Assembly: GCF_003863965.1 (NCBI RefSeq)
Contig: NZ_RRCN01000001.1
Span: 5,166,304 to 5,230,303 of the forward strand
Origin: Paenibacillus oralis
GTDB lineage: Bacteria; Bacillota; Bacilli; Paenibacillales; Paenibacillaceae
Reading direction: 5' to 3'
DNA: 64,000 bases
Shown here: in pieces, positions 7,231 to 16,678 of the stretch
Numbering within the stretch: the first letter of the stretch is position 1
Layout of the letters: each line of letters begins with the position of its first letter
Notes under the pieces: generated by a model
What the model saw: only the letters and a program-made list of their open reading frames with translations
Databases searched by the model: none
What the model was told of the DNA's origin: nothing
Translations under genes and position numbers: made by a program

Positions 7231-7944
7231 ATGATGATGGAATGGGAAATGGCCTTTAAACTATGCATGGCTTTATTGTTCGGGCTGTTTATCGGCATCG
7301 ACCGGCAATTGAAGCAAAAACCGCTCGGCATCAAGACCAGCATGGTGATTTGCATCGCCAGTTGCCTGGTCACGATCGTATCGATCGAATCGTTTGCGAA
7401 ATTCGCCACGCCGGAGCATCCGAACATGGACCCGATGCGGCTGGCCGCGCAGATCGTAAGCGGCATCGGTTTCCTGGGCGCGGGCGCGATTTTGCGCCGG
7501 AGCAACGAGGGGATATCGGGTTTAACCTCGGCGGCGATGATTTGGGCCGCTTCCGGCATTGGGATTGCGATCGGAATCGGTTTTTATCTTGAAGCGGCGC
7601 TTACGACCGTGCTCCTGATTATTTCGGTAAACTTTATTCCCTACCTGATCAAATGGGTCGGGCCATACAAGCTAAGCCAGCGCGACGTTTCGATCAAAGT
7701 CGTCATGGACGATCCGGGCAACGTCACGGAACTGATCCGCATTATCGAGCGGAAGGACGAAAAGAACCGGAGGGCCAGGGTAAATAGCCATCGCATTCGC
7801 CGTCTGAAAATCAAAGACCTGGAGGATGGGAGACAGCGGATCGACATGGTCATAACCGCGTCGGAGAAAGAATATACGACGGAGATTTACCATTTCCTGC
7901 GGACGATCGAGCATGTGCACAGCGTGGAAGTGGAAAATTTATAG
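7231..7944 (+). CDS. MgtC/SapB family membrane protein
   Basis: A 237-aa protein. The N-terminal half has four hydrophobic segments with the MgtC signatures GLFIGIDRQLKQKPLGIKTS and VSGIGFLGAGAILR followed by GLTSAAMIWAASGIG. The C-terminal part (about 150-237) is a soluble ACT-like domain ending HVHSVEVENL. MgtC proteins modulate ATP synthase, magnesium homeostasis or other membrane functions. The family annotation as a Mg2+ transporter is not supported by function. AAAGGAG at 7212-7218 directly abuts an ATG at 7219, which would leave no spacing, so the ATG at 7231 is preferred; 7234 and 7237 are also possible. Confidence 0.88.
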   Translation: MMMEWEMAFKLCMALLFGLFIGIDRQLKQKPLGIKTSMVICIASCLVTIVSIESFAKFATPEHPNMDPMRLAAQIVSGIGFLGAGAILRRSNEGISGLTSAAMIWAASGIGIAIGIGFYLEAALTTVLLIISVNFIPYLIKWVGPYKLSQRDVSIKVVMDDPGNVTELIRIIERKDEKNRRARVNSHRIRRLKIKDLEDGRQRIDMVITASEKEYTTEIYHFLRTIEHVHSVEVENL

Positions 7945-8049
7945 TTCGGCCGATTCGTTTATATTGAGTTTAAAAAACAATTATATTCTTTTCCTGAGCT
8001 TAAATAAAAGCTTATCCGGTACGGGACTTAAGGAAAGGAAGAGAACAAT

Positions 8050-9876
8050 ATGCGCGAGAGAGAAACTTTATACAATGAACCTAATAGGCAGGTTACCAAA
8101 AAAAGGGGCGGCCTGCGGGCGTTCTTACGGCTGATCCGCGAAACGAAACCGAACAAGGCGCTGCTGGCCGGAGCGCTTTTGCTGAGCATCGCCTCAACGG
8201 TCGTGAGCCTGGTTATACCGATGTTTACGAAAAATCTGGTCGACGGCTTTTCGCTGTCGTCAATCAGTACGCAGCAGATCGTGATGATCGCCGCGGCGTT
8301 TATCGGCATGTCGATCGCCGCGGGGCTGTCGATCTATCTGCTCAATTACGCCGGGCAAAAAATGGTGGCCAGCCTGCGCGACCGGTTGTGGAAAAAATTG
8401 CTCCGGCTGCCGGTGTCCTATTACGATAACAACCGCACCGGAGAATCGGTGAGCCGCCTGACGAACGACACGGGCATTATCAAATCGCTGATTTCCGAGC
8501 ATGTGACCGGCTTTTTCAGCGGCATCATTTCGATCATCGGGGCGGTCGCGGTGTTATTTTACCTCAACTGGAAAATGACGCTGCTCATGTTTGTCGTCAT
8601 TCCGATTGCGGCGCTTATTATGGTGCCGCTCGGACGAATGATGTATAAAATTTCGCTGGGCATGCAGGACGAGACCGCTTCTTTCACAGCGGTTCTGAGC
8701 CAGGTGCTGTCGGAAATCCGGCTGGTCAAAGCGTCCAATGCCGAACGCAAGGAATATGAGAACGGCTTCGCCGCCATCGGCAAACTGATGTCCTTCGGCA
8801 TCCGGGAAGGCAAGGTGATGGCTTGGATCAGCCCGTTCACTTCCTTTGTAATGATGATGCTGCTGGTCGTGGTGATCGGTTACGGGGGCATGCAAGTGTC
8901 GAGCGGCGGGATGACGGCCGGCGAGCTGGTTGCGTTTATCCTTTATCTGATTCAGACGGTTATGCCGATGACGCAGTTGACGACGTTTTTCACGCAATTA
9001 CAGAAGGCGATGGGGGCCACCGAAAGAATGCTGGAAACGCTGGACGCGGAGGAGGAACCGTTTGCTTCGGGCAAGGAAGTGGCGGACGCGAACCAGCCGC
9101 TGGCGGTCGAAGGTTTGACTTTCGGGTACAAGCCGGACGAGCCGGTGCTTGAGGGCGTTAGCTTTACGATGAAGCCCGGCACGGTGACGGCGGTCGTCGG
9201 GCCGAGCGGAGGCGGTAAAACGACGCTGTTTGCTCTGCTGGAGCGGTTTTACATCCCGCAGGAAGGAACGATCAGGCTGGGTGATGACCCGATTGACGTA
9301 TTTACGCTCCGTTCCTGGCGGGGGCTGATTGGGTACGTATCCCAGGAAAGTCCGATTATTGCCGGAACGATTCGGGAAAATTTATGTTATGGCATCGAAC
9401 GCGAGGTTGGTGAAGACGAACTGAAGCGGGCGGCGGAAATGGCTTATGCCGACGGCTTTATCGCCGAATTGCCGGACGGCTTCGACACCGATGTCGGCGA
9501 ACGCGGCGTGAAGCTGTCCGGCGGACAGCGGCAGCGGATTGCGATTGCCCGGGCGCTTCTGCGGGACCCGAAAATTCTTATGCTGGACGAAGCGACTTCC
9601 AGTTTGGACAGCCGCTCGGAAATCGTGGTGCAAAAGGCGCTGAACAATTTGATGCAGGGCCGCACCACCATCGTTATCGCGCACCGGCTGTCCACCGTCG
9701 TCGGCGCCGATCAACTGATTTTTATCGAGAAAGGGAAAGTAACGGGGCGGGGGACGCACGAAGAACTGCTGCGGCATCACGCCATGTACCGGGAGTTCGC
9801 CACCCAGCAGCTGCAGCTGCCGGAAGCCGGGGAACGCGAAGATGAAGCCGGCGAACGCGCAGAGGCGATATCGTAA
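8050..9876 (+). CDS. ABC exporter, fused membrane and ATPase domains (BmrA/LmrA-type)
   Basis: A 608-aa half-transporter. Six membrane helices cover about residues 38-320 and the nucleotide-binding domain about 345-585: Walker [11 protein letters not shown]-loop GYVSQES, signature LSGGQRQR, Walker [13 protein letters not shown] and H-loop AHRLS. It should work as a homodimer exporting lipids, peptides or drugs. It starts at ATG 8050 after GGAAAGGAAG and is followed after 15 bp by a response regulator and kinase, so transporter and regulators form one operon. If the pair is HssRS-like, the transporter would resemble the haem-relief pump HrtAB in role, though not in subunit structure. The substrate is inferred, not shown. 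Confidence 0.92.
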   Translation: MRERETLYNEPNRQVTKKRGGLRAFLRLIRETKPNKALLAGALLLSIASTVVSLVIPMFTKNLVDGFSLSSISTQQIVMIAAAFIGMSIAAGLSIYLLNYAGQKMVASLRDRLWKKLLRLPVSYYDNNRTGESVSRLTNDTGIIKSLISEHVTGFFSGIISIIGAVAVLFYLNWKMTLLMFVVIPIAALIMVPLGRMMYKISLGMQDETASFTAVLSQVLSEIRLVKASNAERKEYENGFAAIGKLMSFGIREGKVMAWISPFTSFVMMMLLVVVIGYGGMQVSSGGMTAGELVAFILYLIQTVMPMTQLTTFFTQLQKAMGATERMLETLDAEEEPFASGKEVADANQPLAVEGLTFGYKPDEPVLEGVSFTMKPGTVTAVVGPSGGGKTTLFALLERFYIPQEGTIRLGDDPIDVFTLRSWRGLIGYVSQESPIIAGTIRENLCYGIEREVGEDELKRAAEMAYADGFIAELPDGFDTDVGERGVKLSGGQRQRIAIARALLRDPKILMLDEATSSLDSRSEIVVQKALNNLMQGRTTIVIAHRLSTVVGADQLIFIEKGKVTGRGTHEELLRHHAMYREFATQQLQLPEAGEREDEAGERAEAIS

Positions 9877-9891
9877 AGGGGTAAAAAGGCT

Positions 9892-10572
9892 ATGGCAAAA
9901 ATACTTGTGGTGGACGATGATCAGCACATCCGTGAGCTGGTAAAGGTTTTTCTGGAGGAAGCGGGAATCGAGCAGGTGCTTGAAGCGGAGGACGGACGCG
10001 AGGCGCTCACCCTGGTGGAAGCGGAAAAAGTCGATATGGTCATTTTGGATATTATGATGCCGAATATGGATGGCTGGGAACTGTGCCGCGAGCTGCGGCG
10101 GGATTATGACATGCCGCTCTTGATGCTGACGGCCAAAGGCGAAACCAAACAGGTGGTGAAAGGCTTCGAACTGGGCACGGACGATTATTTAGTCAAACCG
10201 TTTGAGCCGGCGGAGCTGGCCGCCCGGGTCAAAGCACTGCTCAAGCGTTATCATGTGACGATGTCCCAGGTCGTTGCGATCGGCGAACTGAAAATCAACC
10301 GCAAGACGTTTGAAGTTTTCGCTCAGAACGAAAATTTTACGCTTCCGCTGAAGGAATTCGAGCTCCTGTTTAAGCTCGGCAGCCACGTGGGGCGAACGTT
10401 GACGCGGGAGCAGCTGATCGAAGATATATGGGGATACGATTTCGAGGGGAACGAACGGACGATCGACGTGCACATCAACCGTCTGCGCGAACGTTTCCCC
10501 GAGGAGCAGTTTGGCTTCAAAATCCGCACGATCCGCGGCCTGGGCTACCGTCTGGAGGCGGGGGAACGTTGA
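9892..10572 (+). CDS. OmpR-family response regulator, HssR-like
   Basis: A 226-aa regulator. The receiver has D8-D10, the phosphoacceptor in LDIMMPNMDG and K in YLVKPFEPAEL. The winged-helix domain (about 125-224) carries the stretch LTREQLIEDIWGYDFEGNER and DVHINRLRERF, which resembles HssR of the haem-sensing HssRS systems closely. Its TGA overlaps the TTG start of the kinase (TTGA), so the two are coupled. It is encoded directly after the ABC exporter, its likely target. The assignment to HssR rather than to a generic OmpR regulator is moderate. Confidence 0.85.
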   Translation: MAKILVVDDDQHIRELVKVFLEEAGIEQVLEAEDGREALTLVEAEKVDMVILDIMMPNMDGWELCRELRRDYDMPLLMLTAKGETKQVVKGFELGTDDYLVKPFEPAELAARVKALLKRYHVTMSQVVAIGELKINRKTFEVFAQNENFTLPLKEFELLFKLGSHVGRTLTREQLIEDIWGYDFEGNERTIDVHINRLRERFPEEQFGFKIRTIRGLGYRLEAGER

Positions 10573-11639
10573 CCTGGTTGAAGAAAGTATGGAGAATACT
10601 GGTAGAAATTTTTAAATCGCTGCTGGTGCTTGCCGGGATCGGCTTAACATGGATGGCCGCTTCTTTGGCCACCTCCGCTATCTACCGCTACTGGAAGCCT
10701 CCTTTTTCGGATTATGTGATCGATTTGCTGAACGCGATCCTGGGAGTTATTTTGTTTATCCTCATTGTCTTGCTGATCAGTTTTTTGTTCCGTCCTCACC
10801 AAATGAGGATGCTGAATTCGATCATCGCGGCGATCCGGCGTATCGCCAAAGGGGATTTCTCCGTTAGGCTGGAAGGATTTGATAAATTAAGAGAATTCGA
10901 ATCGATCGTACACAGCATCAATGAGATGGCCAGCGAGCTGGGACGGATGGAAACGATGCGCCAGGATTTTATCTCCAACGTTTCGCATGAAATCCAGTCG
11001 CCGCTTACTTCGATCCAGGGATTCGCCAGGGCTTTGCGGAAACCGGGGCTGCCGCCGGAAAAACGGGACCATTACCTGGAGATTATCGAGGCGGAGAGCC
11101 GCAGGCTGTCGCAGATGAGCGACAATCTGCTGAAATTGTCTTCGCTTGAGGCGGAGCGTGCCACTTTTCAGGCCAACCGGTTTCGGCTCGACCGCCAGCT
11201 TAAGACCGTCGTTTTGGCTTGCGAACCGCAATGGCTGGACAAAGACATTCAGATCAATCTGGATCTGGAGCCTGTCGAGGTGGAGGCGGTCGAGGATTTG
11301 CTCGCTCAAGTGTGGTTGAACCTGCTGCACAACAGCATCAAATTTACGCCGCACGGCGGGGAGATTACCTTGACGCTTTCGCGTGGGGAAAAGCATGCCG
11401 AAGTCGGGATCGCCGACAGCGGGATCGGCATCGACAAACAGGATCTGGTCCACATCTTCGAGCGGTTTTATAAAGCCGATAAATCGCGGACGCGCAGTGC
11501 AGGCGGCAGCGGACTGGGCTTGTCGATCGTGAAGAAAATCGTCGAAATTCACCAAGGGAACGTATCCGTGGCGTCCGAACCGGGTCAAGGGACGAAGTTT
11601 AATATCGCCGTCCCGTATGATTGGAAACTAAATTCCTGA
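10569..11639 (+). CDS. Sensor histidine kinase with short extracytoplasmic loop, HssS-like
   Basis: A 356-aa kinase. The TTG start at 10569 overlaps the stop of the regulator and follows a GGGGGAAC stretch; a longer frame opening inside the regulator gene is an artefact. Two hydrophobic helices (about 13-35 and 50-72) are separated by only about 15 residues, so sensing is probably in the membrane. Next come a HAMP-like region, the H-box SNVSHEIQSPLTSIQGFA, the N-box NLLHNSIKFTP, and G-boxes DSGIGI and GGSGLGLSI. It phosphorylates the upstream regulator. HssS-like by partner and H-box. Haem or another membrane-active compound could be the signal. Confidence 0.88.
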   Translation: MTWLKKVWRILVEIFKSLLVLAGIGLTWMAASLATSAIYRYWKPPFSDYVIDLLNAILGVILFILIVLLISFLFRPHQMRMLNSIIAAIRRIAKGDFSVRLEGFDKLREFESIVHSINEMASELGRMETMRQDFISNVSHEIQSPLTSIQGFARALRKPGLPPEKRDHYLEIIEAESRRLSQMSDNLLKLSSLEAERATFQANRFRLDRQLKTVVLACEPQWLDKDIQINLDLEPVEVEAVEDLLAQVWLNLLHNSIKFTPHGGEITLTLSRGEKHAEVGIADSGIGIDKQDLVHIFERFYKADKSRTRSAGGSGLGLSIVKKIVEIHQGNVSVASEPGQGTKFNIAVPYDWKLNS

Positions 11640-11735
11640 TTGATGACAATCTTTTATTTGTAAACGGGTGGTATGAACATGGTATTATGGTACTGATGTG
11701 TCATTTCAGTTTTCAAATAAAGGATGAAAAAATCT

Positions 11736-12446
11736 ATGAATAAACAAATTTTAATCGTCGACGACGATGATAAAATTGCCAAGCTGATTGAAATTTATCT
11801 TGTAAACGAAGGTTATGATGTCGTGAAAGCGGGGGACGGGCTGCAGGCGCTGGAGATGATGGAGCGCGAGGCGATCGATCTGGTCATTCTCGATGTCATG
11901 ATGCCGGGCCTCGACGGGATTTCCGTCTGCCTGAAGATCCGCGAGACGCGCACGACGCCGATTCTGATGCTGAGCGCCAAAGACGGCGATATGGACAAAA
12001 TCACGGGCCTGATGACCGGAGCGGACGATTATATGGTCAAACCGTTTAATCCGCTCGAGCTGATTGCCCGGGTGAAATCGCTGCTGCGCAGATCCTCGTA
12101 CGCCGCTCAGGCGCAATCGTCCGTGCAGGCGCAGGCGCCGCAGGATCATATCATCAGGATCGCTTCGCTGCAGATCGACAAGGAGACGCATACGGCTGCG
12201 GTGGACGGGAATCCGCTGAAGCTGACGCCGATCGAATTCGGAATCTTATATTTACTTGCCAGCCATCCCGGCCGGGTGTTCGGTTCGGATGAAATTTTCG
12301 AACTCATTTGGAAAGATAAATTTTTGGAGAGCAGCAATTCCGTAACGGTGCATATCAGCCGCCTGCGCGACAAGCTGGAGAAAGAGATGGACGGAGAGAA
12401 GCTGATCCGTACCGTGTGGGGGGTCGGCTACAAAATTGAAGGCTAG
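11736..12446 (+). CDS. OmpR-family response regulator, VanR-like
   Basis: A 236-aa regulator. The receiver has three aspartates (VDDDDK), the phosphoacceptor in LDVMMPGLDG and K in YMVKPFNPLEL. A Gln/Ala-rich linker (about 125-138) joins it to a winged-helix domain with LTPIEFGILYLLASHPGRVF and TVHISRLRDKLE. The start at 11736 fits AAAGGA 11 bp upstream; an ATG at 11724 sits on that site and is less likely. The last 11 bp overlap the kinase gene. The VanRS-type family often controls cell-wall or envelope functions. No vancomycin-resistance genes are nearby. Confidence 0.88.
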   Translation: MNKQILIVDDDDKIAKLIEIYLVNEGYDVVKAGDGLQALEMMEREAIDLVILDVMMPGLDGISVCLKIRETRTTPILMLSAKDGDMDKITGLMTGADDYMVKPFNPLELIARVKSLLRRSSYAAQAQSSVQAQAPQDHIIRIASLQIDKETHTAAVDGNPLKLTPIEFGILYLLASHPGRVFGSDEIFELIWKDKFLESSNSVTVHISRLRDKLEKEMDGEKLIRTVWGVGYKIEG

Positions 12447-13557
12447 CCTGCGCTTTTTGACCTGGCTGTTTTGGACGACGGTCGCTTCGCTTATTTCGCT
12501 GCTGCTGCTTATTTTGCTGGCCAGATTGTTTTACGTATTGTATCCGGAGATGTCGGTTAATACCTTTATCGTTTGGATCAATCGGAACATCGGCTTTCCG
12601 CTGGCTTATTATTTGGCGGGAGTGCCGATTTTGCTCTTGTTCGCGCTTTATTTCTATCGCCGCAGTGTCCGGCGCCACGAGAAAAAATACCTGGAGCTGC
12701 TAATAGAGGAAGTGCACAAGATCGAGGAAGGCTCCGTCCGGAAAATACCGGTGGAAAACGTGGGCCAGTTGGGCCAGCTTGCCACCGACATCAACCGCAT
12801 GGTCGACCGGCTCCGCACGTCAATGGAGGAGGAACGCCGGGCGGAACAAACGAAAAACGAGTTGATCACCAACGTATCGCATGATTTGCGAACCCCGTTA
12901 ACTTCCATTACCGGATACCTCGGCTTGATCGATCAGGACCGTTACCGCGATGAAGTTGAGCTGCGCTATTATGTCAACATGGCGTATGAGGAGTCGCTGC
13001 GGCTAAAGCAGCTGCTCCAGGACTTGTTTGAGTTTACGCGGCTGCAGAACAAGGAGATGAAGCTGCAGAAAACACGGATTAATTTGGCGGAAATGCTGGA
13101 TCAAATTATCGCCCATTTCGGCTGGCAGCTGCAGGAGAGCGGCATGGAATGCCGGTTGTATTTGCAGGGGCGGCATCTTTACGTCCATGCGGACGGGGAC
13201 AAGCTGAGAAGGGTGTATGAGAACCTGATCACAAATGCGATCCGCTACGGACAAGACGGAAAATATATCGATATCCGCAGCTGGGTGGAAGGGGAGGAGG
13301 CCGTAACCGAAGTGGCCAACTACGGGGACCCGATTCCCGAATCCGATTTGCCGCATCTGTTCGACCGTTTCTATCGGGTGGAAAAATCCCGGGCGTCGCA
13401 CACCGGCGGGTCGGGGATCGGCCTGGCCATCGCCAAGCACATCGTCGATCTCCACCAGGGGACCATAGCGGCGGACAGCAACGAATACCGCACGGTATTT
13501 ACCGTACGGTTGCCGCAGAATTCCGAAACGTTTAAGAAAAATGAAGAAATTTCTTAA
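12436..13557 (+). CDS. Sensor histidine kinase, VanS-like
   Basis: A 373-aa kinase starting at TTG 12436 inside the end of the regulator gene, hence coupled to it. Two membrane helices (about 7-32 and 55-75) flank a short outer loop of about 20 residues. The H-box is ITNVSHDLRTPLTSITGYLG, the N-box ENLITNAIRYG and the G-boxes NYGDPIP and GGSGIGLAI. The partner is the VanR-like regulator. Its stop lies 130 bp before the ECF sigma gene, in the same direction. Confidence 0.88.
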   Translation: MKASLRFLTWLFWTTVASLISLLLLILLARLFYVLYPEMSVNTFIVWINRNIGFPLAYYLAGVPILLLFALYFYRRSVRRHEKKYLELLIEEVHKIEEGSVRKIPVENVGQLGQLATDINRMVDRLRTSMEEERRAEQTKNELITNVSHDLRTPLTSITGYLGLIDQDRYRDEVELRYYVNMAYEESLRLKQLLQDLFEFTRLQNKEMKLQKTRINLAEMLDQIIAHFGWQLQESGMECRLYLQGRHLYVHADGDKLRRVYENLITNAIRYGQDGKYIDIRSWVEGEEAVTEVANYGDPIPESDLPHLFDRFYRVEKSRASHTGGSGIGLAIAKHIVDLHQGTIAADSNEYRTVFTVRLPQNSETFKKNEEIS

Positions 13558-13686
13558 GGAAAACTTAACAATTTCTTAGACGGGACGCAAACTCTAACCT
13601 TCATAATGAACCATGGAACCAAGCAAGCGCCGACACGAAACGGGGCGCTGCCGAAATTTCAATGGATAGAAATGAGGGGAAAAGAT

Positions 13687-14178
13687 ATGAAAACCCGATC
13701 TATGGATCTTCTTTACCGCGAATATAAAAACGACGTTTACCGCTATTTATACAGTATGTGCCGGAATCATCACACGGCGGAGGATTTGATGCAGGAGACG
13801 TTCTGCCGGGCGCTCAAGCATTTGGACGGAGCGGAAGGGCGCAAGGCCAAAGCGTGGCTGCTGCGGGTGGCCCATAACGCTTACATCGACAAGCTGCGCA
13901 AAGAAAGCCGGTCCTCGTCTTATGAAAATGAATTTTTCTACGCCTACGCAAGCGATGACACGCCGGAACAACGCGTGCTCGGAAAGGAGAGCCGAAAGGA
14001 ATTGTACGCCCTGCTTTCCGTGCTGGCGCCCAACCAGCAGCATGCGGTGCTGCTGTACGACATACACGGCTTCTCTTATCAGGAATCCGCCGATCTGATG
14101 GGGATTTCGCTGTCCCACTTCAAAATTTTACTGTACCGGGCCAGACAAAAGCTGCGCGGCGCCGGCAAAACGGCGTAA
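13687..14178 (+). CDS. ECF-type RNA polymerase sigma factor
   Basis: A 163-aa protein of sigma-70 region 2 (about 5-70, with YRYLYSMCRNHHTAEDLMQETF) and region 4 (about 105-160, with LLYDIHGFSYQESADLMGIS and a helix-turn-helix). It would direct RNA polymerase to a small regulon. ATG 13687 follows GAGGGGA by 7 bp; an upstream ATG at 13606 has no ribosome binding site. No anti-sigma gene follows, which is unusual: control may come from the VanRS-like pair upstream or from an unlinked factor. Which ECF group it belongs to I cannot say. Confidence 0.85.
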   Translation: MKTRSMDLLYREYKNDVYRYLYSMCRNHHTAEDLMQETFCRALKHLDGAEGRKAKAWLLRVAHNAYIDKLRKESRSSSYENEFFYAYASDDTPEQRVLGKESRKELYALLSVLAPNQQHAVLLYDIHGFSYQESADLMGISLSHFKILLYRARQKLRGAGKTA

Positions 14179-14214
14179 CTGTATAACCGCGTAAATATGT
14201 GCTGTAACTGTGGG

Positions 14215-14245
14215 GCCGCCGGGTCTTCTGCCGGGCGGCATTTTC
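14215..14245 (+). terminator. Hairpin after the ECF sigma gene
   Basis: GCCGCC pairs with GGCGGC across a 13-nt loop and is followed by a short T run (ATTTTC). A modest terminator. Confidence 0.5.
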
Positions 14246-14352
14246 GCGTTTGATGCGGCGCATCGGTATTTTTCAATGAAGAAAAGGGATGGTTGTCATC
14301 GTGCTTATTTAGGCGAAATTGCCCGATTACTGCCGATAAAATGGGAAATAGG

Positions 14353-14375
14353 CCGGCGGTCAAGCGCCGGTTTTT
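14353..14375 (+). terminator. Hairpin with T run upstream of the aldo/keto reductase remnant
   Basis: CCGGCG and CGCCGG flank a 6-nt loop and are followed by TTTTT. It isolates the sigma gene from what follows. Confidence 0.7.
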
Positions 14376-14472
14376 GATTTGTGAAGAAAACGATTGGAAT
14401 TCCCGGGAGGGTCCGCCATAATAAGAGTTACGGAAAATAAGACCATCTCAAGAATTAAAGGAGGAATGATCG

Positions 14473-14748
14473 ATGCCCAATCATTTGCAGGATACCGTTA
14501 AATTGAACAATGATCATGAGATTTTAAAGGAGATCGCGGCAAAATACGGCAAAACGACGGCGCAGGTCATTTTGCGCTGGGATCTCCAGGTCGGCGTCGT
14601 GACGATTCCGAAATCCGTACGCGCGGAGCGGATCGCCGAAAACGCTGATATATTTGATTTTACGTTAAGCGAAGAGGACATTCGGGCGATCGACAGGTTA
14701 AATCAAAACAAGCGGTTCGGGGCGGACCCGGACAATTTCGATTTCTAG
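14473..14748 (+). pseudogene. Aldo/keto reductase with large internal deletion
   Basis: An open 91-codon frame behind a perfect AAAGGAGG site. The first 13 residues, [13 protein letters not shown], are how family members of this type begin. The text then jumps to the C-terminal part ([20 protein letters not shown], then [20 protein letters not shown], ending GADPDNFDF). A normal enzyme has about 275-285 residues, so about 185-195 codons are missing, including the catalytic Asp/Tyr/Lys/His and most of the barrel. The deletion kept the reading frame. What remains cannot be an oxidoreductase; a small stable peptide is possible but unsupported. Confidence 0.85.
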
Positions 14749-14762
14749 GGGATTAGCGGACG

Positions 14763-15986
14763 ATGAATCGGACAGCTGCCATGAAACCCGCCTCCCCCGC
14801 TTTAACGGTCTACCCGATTTTGTTCGCCATCAGTATCGTCCATATGCTGAACGATACGATGCAATCGGCCATTCCGGCCTTGTTTCCGGTTCTGCGCGAT
14901 TCGCTTATGTTGTCTTACGGCCAAATTGGCTGGATTTCCTTCGCGATGAATATGACGGCCTCGGTGCTTCAGCCGGTGGTTGGATTGTATTCGGATGTCC
15001 GGCCGCGCCCGTATATTTTGCCGCTTGGCGTATGCTTTACCCTGGCGGGGATCGTCATGCTGGCTTTTGCCCCCAGCTACGGCCTGATTTTGCTGGCCGT
15101 CACGTCCATCGGCATCGGCTCGTCGGTGTTTCACCCGGAATCGTCGCGCGTAGCCTATTTGGCGGCCGGACCCCGAAGAGGTTTGGCCCAGTCGATTTTC
15201 CAGGTCGGCGGGAATATCGGCGCATCCCTGGGGCCGATTATGTCCGCGCTTATTTTTATCCCGCTTGGTCAGGCGAGCGTCGCGTGGTTCGCGCTGGCTG
15301 CCGTGGCGGCGATCGTCATTCAGTTTTTCGTCGCGAGATGGTACGGTGCCCAGGATCTGCAGCCGCGCCGTAACCGGCAGACAGCCGCTAAGACCGAGGC
15401 TGTGCGCAATGCCAATCTTAGCCGGGGGAAAGTGGTACTGGCCGTTGCCATACTGGTGCTGCTGCTGTTTTCCAAAAACGTTTATTCTATCAGCATTTCC
15501 ACGTTTTATTCGTTTTTTCTGATGGACCATTACGGCGTAACCAAAGAAGCGGCGCAGTGGTATATTTTCGCCTTTTTGGCGGCGTCCGCGGTCGGTACGT
15601 TTTTTGGCGGGCCGCTCGCGGATCGTTACGGGCGACGTAATGTCATTTGGGTGTCAATCCTTGGTGCTGCTCCGTTCGCCCTGTTGCTGCCCTATGCCAA
15701 CCTGTTCTGGTCCGGCGTGCTTGTCGTGATTGCGGGACTGATCATGTCCTCCGCCTTTTCGATCATCGTCGTGTACGCCCAGGAACTGCTGCCGGGAAAA
15801 GTAGGGCTCGTGTCCGGTCTATTTTTCGGCTTGTCCTTTGGCCTTGGCGGGCTTGGCTCGGCGGTACTCGGCAATTTCGCCGATCAGACCGGCATCCTGT
15901 TTATTATGCAGCTGTGCTCGCTGCTGCCGCTGATCGGCCTGCTGACGGTGCTGCTGCCCAAGGATAAAACGCTGCAAGGGGCGTGA
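14763..15986 (+). CDS. MFS transporter, Fsr (fosmidomycin resistance)-like
   Basis: A 407-aa protein with 12 predicted membrane helices and a central charged loop at about 195-220. It has the MFS motif DRYGRRNVI after helix 8 and the N-terminal pattern SIVHMLNDTMQSAIPALFPVL together with GSSVFHPESSRVAYLAAGPRRG, both characteristic of the Fsr family of drug efflux pumps. It probably exports a hydrophobic or phosphonate-type drug by proton antiport. It starts 14 bp after the aldo/keto reductase remnant and lies 4 bp upstream of the next gene, so those two are co-transcribed. Confidence 0.88.
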   Translation: MNRTAAMKPASPALTVYPILFAISIVHMLNDTMQSAIPALFPVLRDSLMLSYGQIGWISFAMNMTASVLQPVVGLYSDVRPRPYILPLGVCFTLAGIVMLAFAPSYGLILLAVTSIGIGSSVFHPESSRVAYLAAGPRRGLAQSIFQVGGNIGASLGPIMSALIFIPLGQASVAWFALAAVAAIVIQFFVARWYGAQDLQPRRNRQTAAKTEAVRNANLSRGKVVLAVAILVLLLFSKNVYSISISTFYSFFLMDHYGVTKEAAQWYIFAFLAASAVGTFFGGPLADRYGRRNVIWVSILGAAPFALLLPYANLFWSGVLVVIAGLIMSSAFSIIVVYAQELLPGKVGLVSGLFFGLSFGLGGLGSAVLGNFADQTGILFIMQLCSLLPLIGLLTVLLPKDKTLQGA

Positions 15987-15990
15987 AACC

Positions 15991-16587
15991 ATGATCATAC
16001 ATTATCCAAAATATGAATCGGGTTCTCCCGCGATGAATGATGCTACAGGTTTACGGGAAGCGATCCTGCAGCAGCCGGAAATGCTGGAGGATTTGCGGGC
16101 GGTGGCCGAACTCGGGCTGCCGCAAGGCTGCATCGCCGCCGGTTACGTGCGCAATTTCGCGTGGGATGTGCTGCATGGTTACACCCGCCGAACCCCGCTG
16201 CACGACGTTGACGTGTTGTATTATGACCCCAAATGCTTGGACGAGGCTGCGGAAAAACAATATGAAGCTGCACTAAGAGCGCGCAGCCCGCTGCGGAATT
16301 GGTCGGTCAAAAACCAGGCCCGTATGCATTTGCGAAACGGGGAAAAGGCGCCATACCGTTCGGTTGAAGACGCGATGCGGTATTGGCCAGAAACGGCCAC
16401 TGCGGTAGGAGTGCGTCTACATCCCGGGGACGATATTGAGCTTCTCGCGCCTTGGGGGCTGGACGACTTGCTTTCACTGAAGGTACGGCAAAGCCCGTGC
16501 TTCCGGGACACCGTCGTGTTTAGGCAGCGAGTGACAGCCAAAGAGTGGCTGCGTCTGTGGCCCCGGCTTCAACTGATCGAAGAGTAA
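15991..16587 (+). CDS. Nucleotidyltransferase-like protein (NTP_transf_6, COG3575 type)
   Basis: A 198-aa protein matching the COG3575 family: AAGYVRNFAWDVLHGY followed by LHDVDVLYYDP (the DVDV acidic pair of the nucleotidyltransferase fold), then RNWSVKNQARMHLRNG and a C-terminal LAPWGLDDLLSLKVRQSP. No substrate is known for this family. The ATG at 15991 follows AAGGGG. It closes the Fsr operon and is followed by a strong hairpin. Confidence 0.8.
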   Translation: MIIHYPKYESGSPAMNDATGLREAILQQPEMLEDLRAVAELGLPQGCIAAGYVRNFAWDVLHGYTRRTPLHDVDVLYYDPKCLDEAAEKQYEAALRARSPLRNWSVKNQARMHLRNGEKAPYRSVEDAMRYWPETATAVGVRLHPGDDIELLAPWGLDDLLSLKVRQSPCFRDTVVFRQRVTAKEWLRLWPRLQLIEE

Positions 16588-16619
16588 CGTACCAAATGCT
16601 TTACGCCTAGGAGGACATT

Positions 16620-16660
16620 GGCCGGTTTCTGCCGCTAACTTGCGGTAACCGGCCTACTTC
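16620..16660 (+). terminator. Terminator after the nucleotidyltransferase-like gene
   Basis: GGCCGGTT (16620-16627) pairs with AACCGGCC, with an inner CCGC/GCGG stem, followed by a pyrimidine-rich CTTCTTTTT run. Confidence 0.8.
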
Positions 16661-16670
16661 TTTTTCTGTA

Positions 16671-16678
16671 ATTATTTT
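16671..16678. repeat. Target site duplication, left copy (ATTATTTT)
   Basis: ATTATTTT directly abuts the left end of the MITE; an identical copy abuts the right end at 17107-17114. Eight bp is the duplication length expected for the IS1595 family. Confidence 0.9.

Noticed and set aside
10428-10568. Longer N-terminus of the HssS-like kinase inside the regulator gene
   Set aside because: It lies out of frame within conserved regulator codons. The TTG at 10569 with a preceding GGG-rich site gives the usual kinase start.
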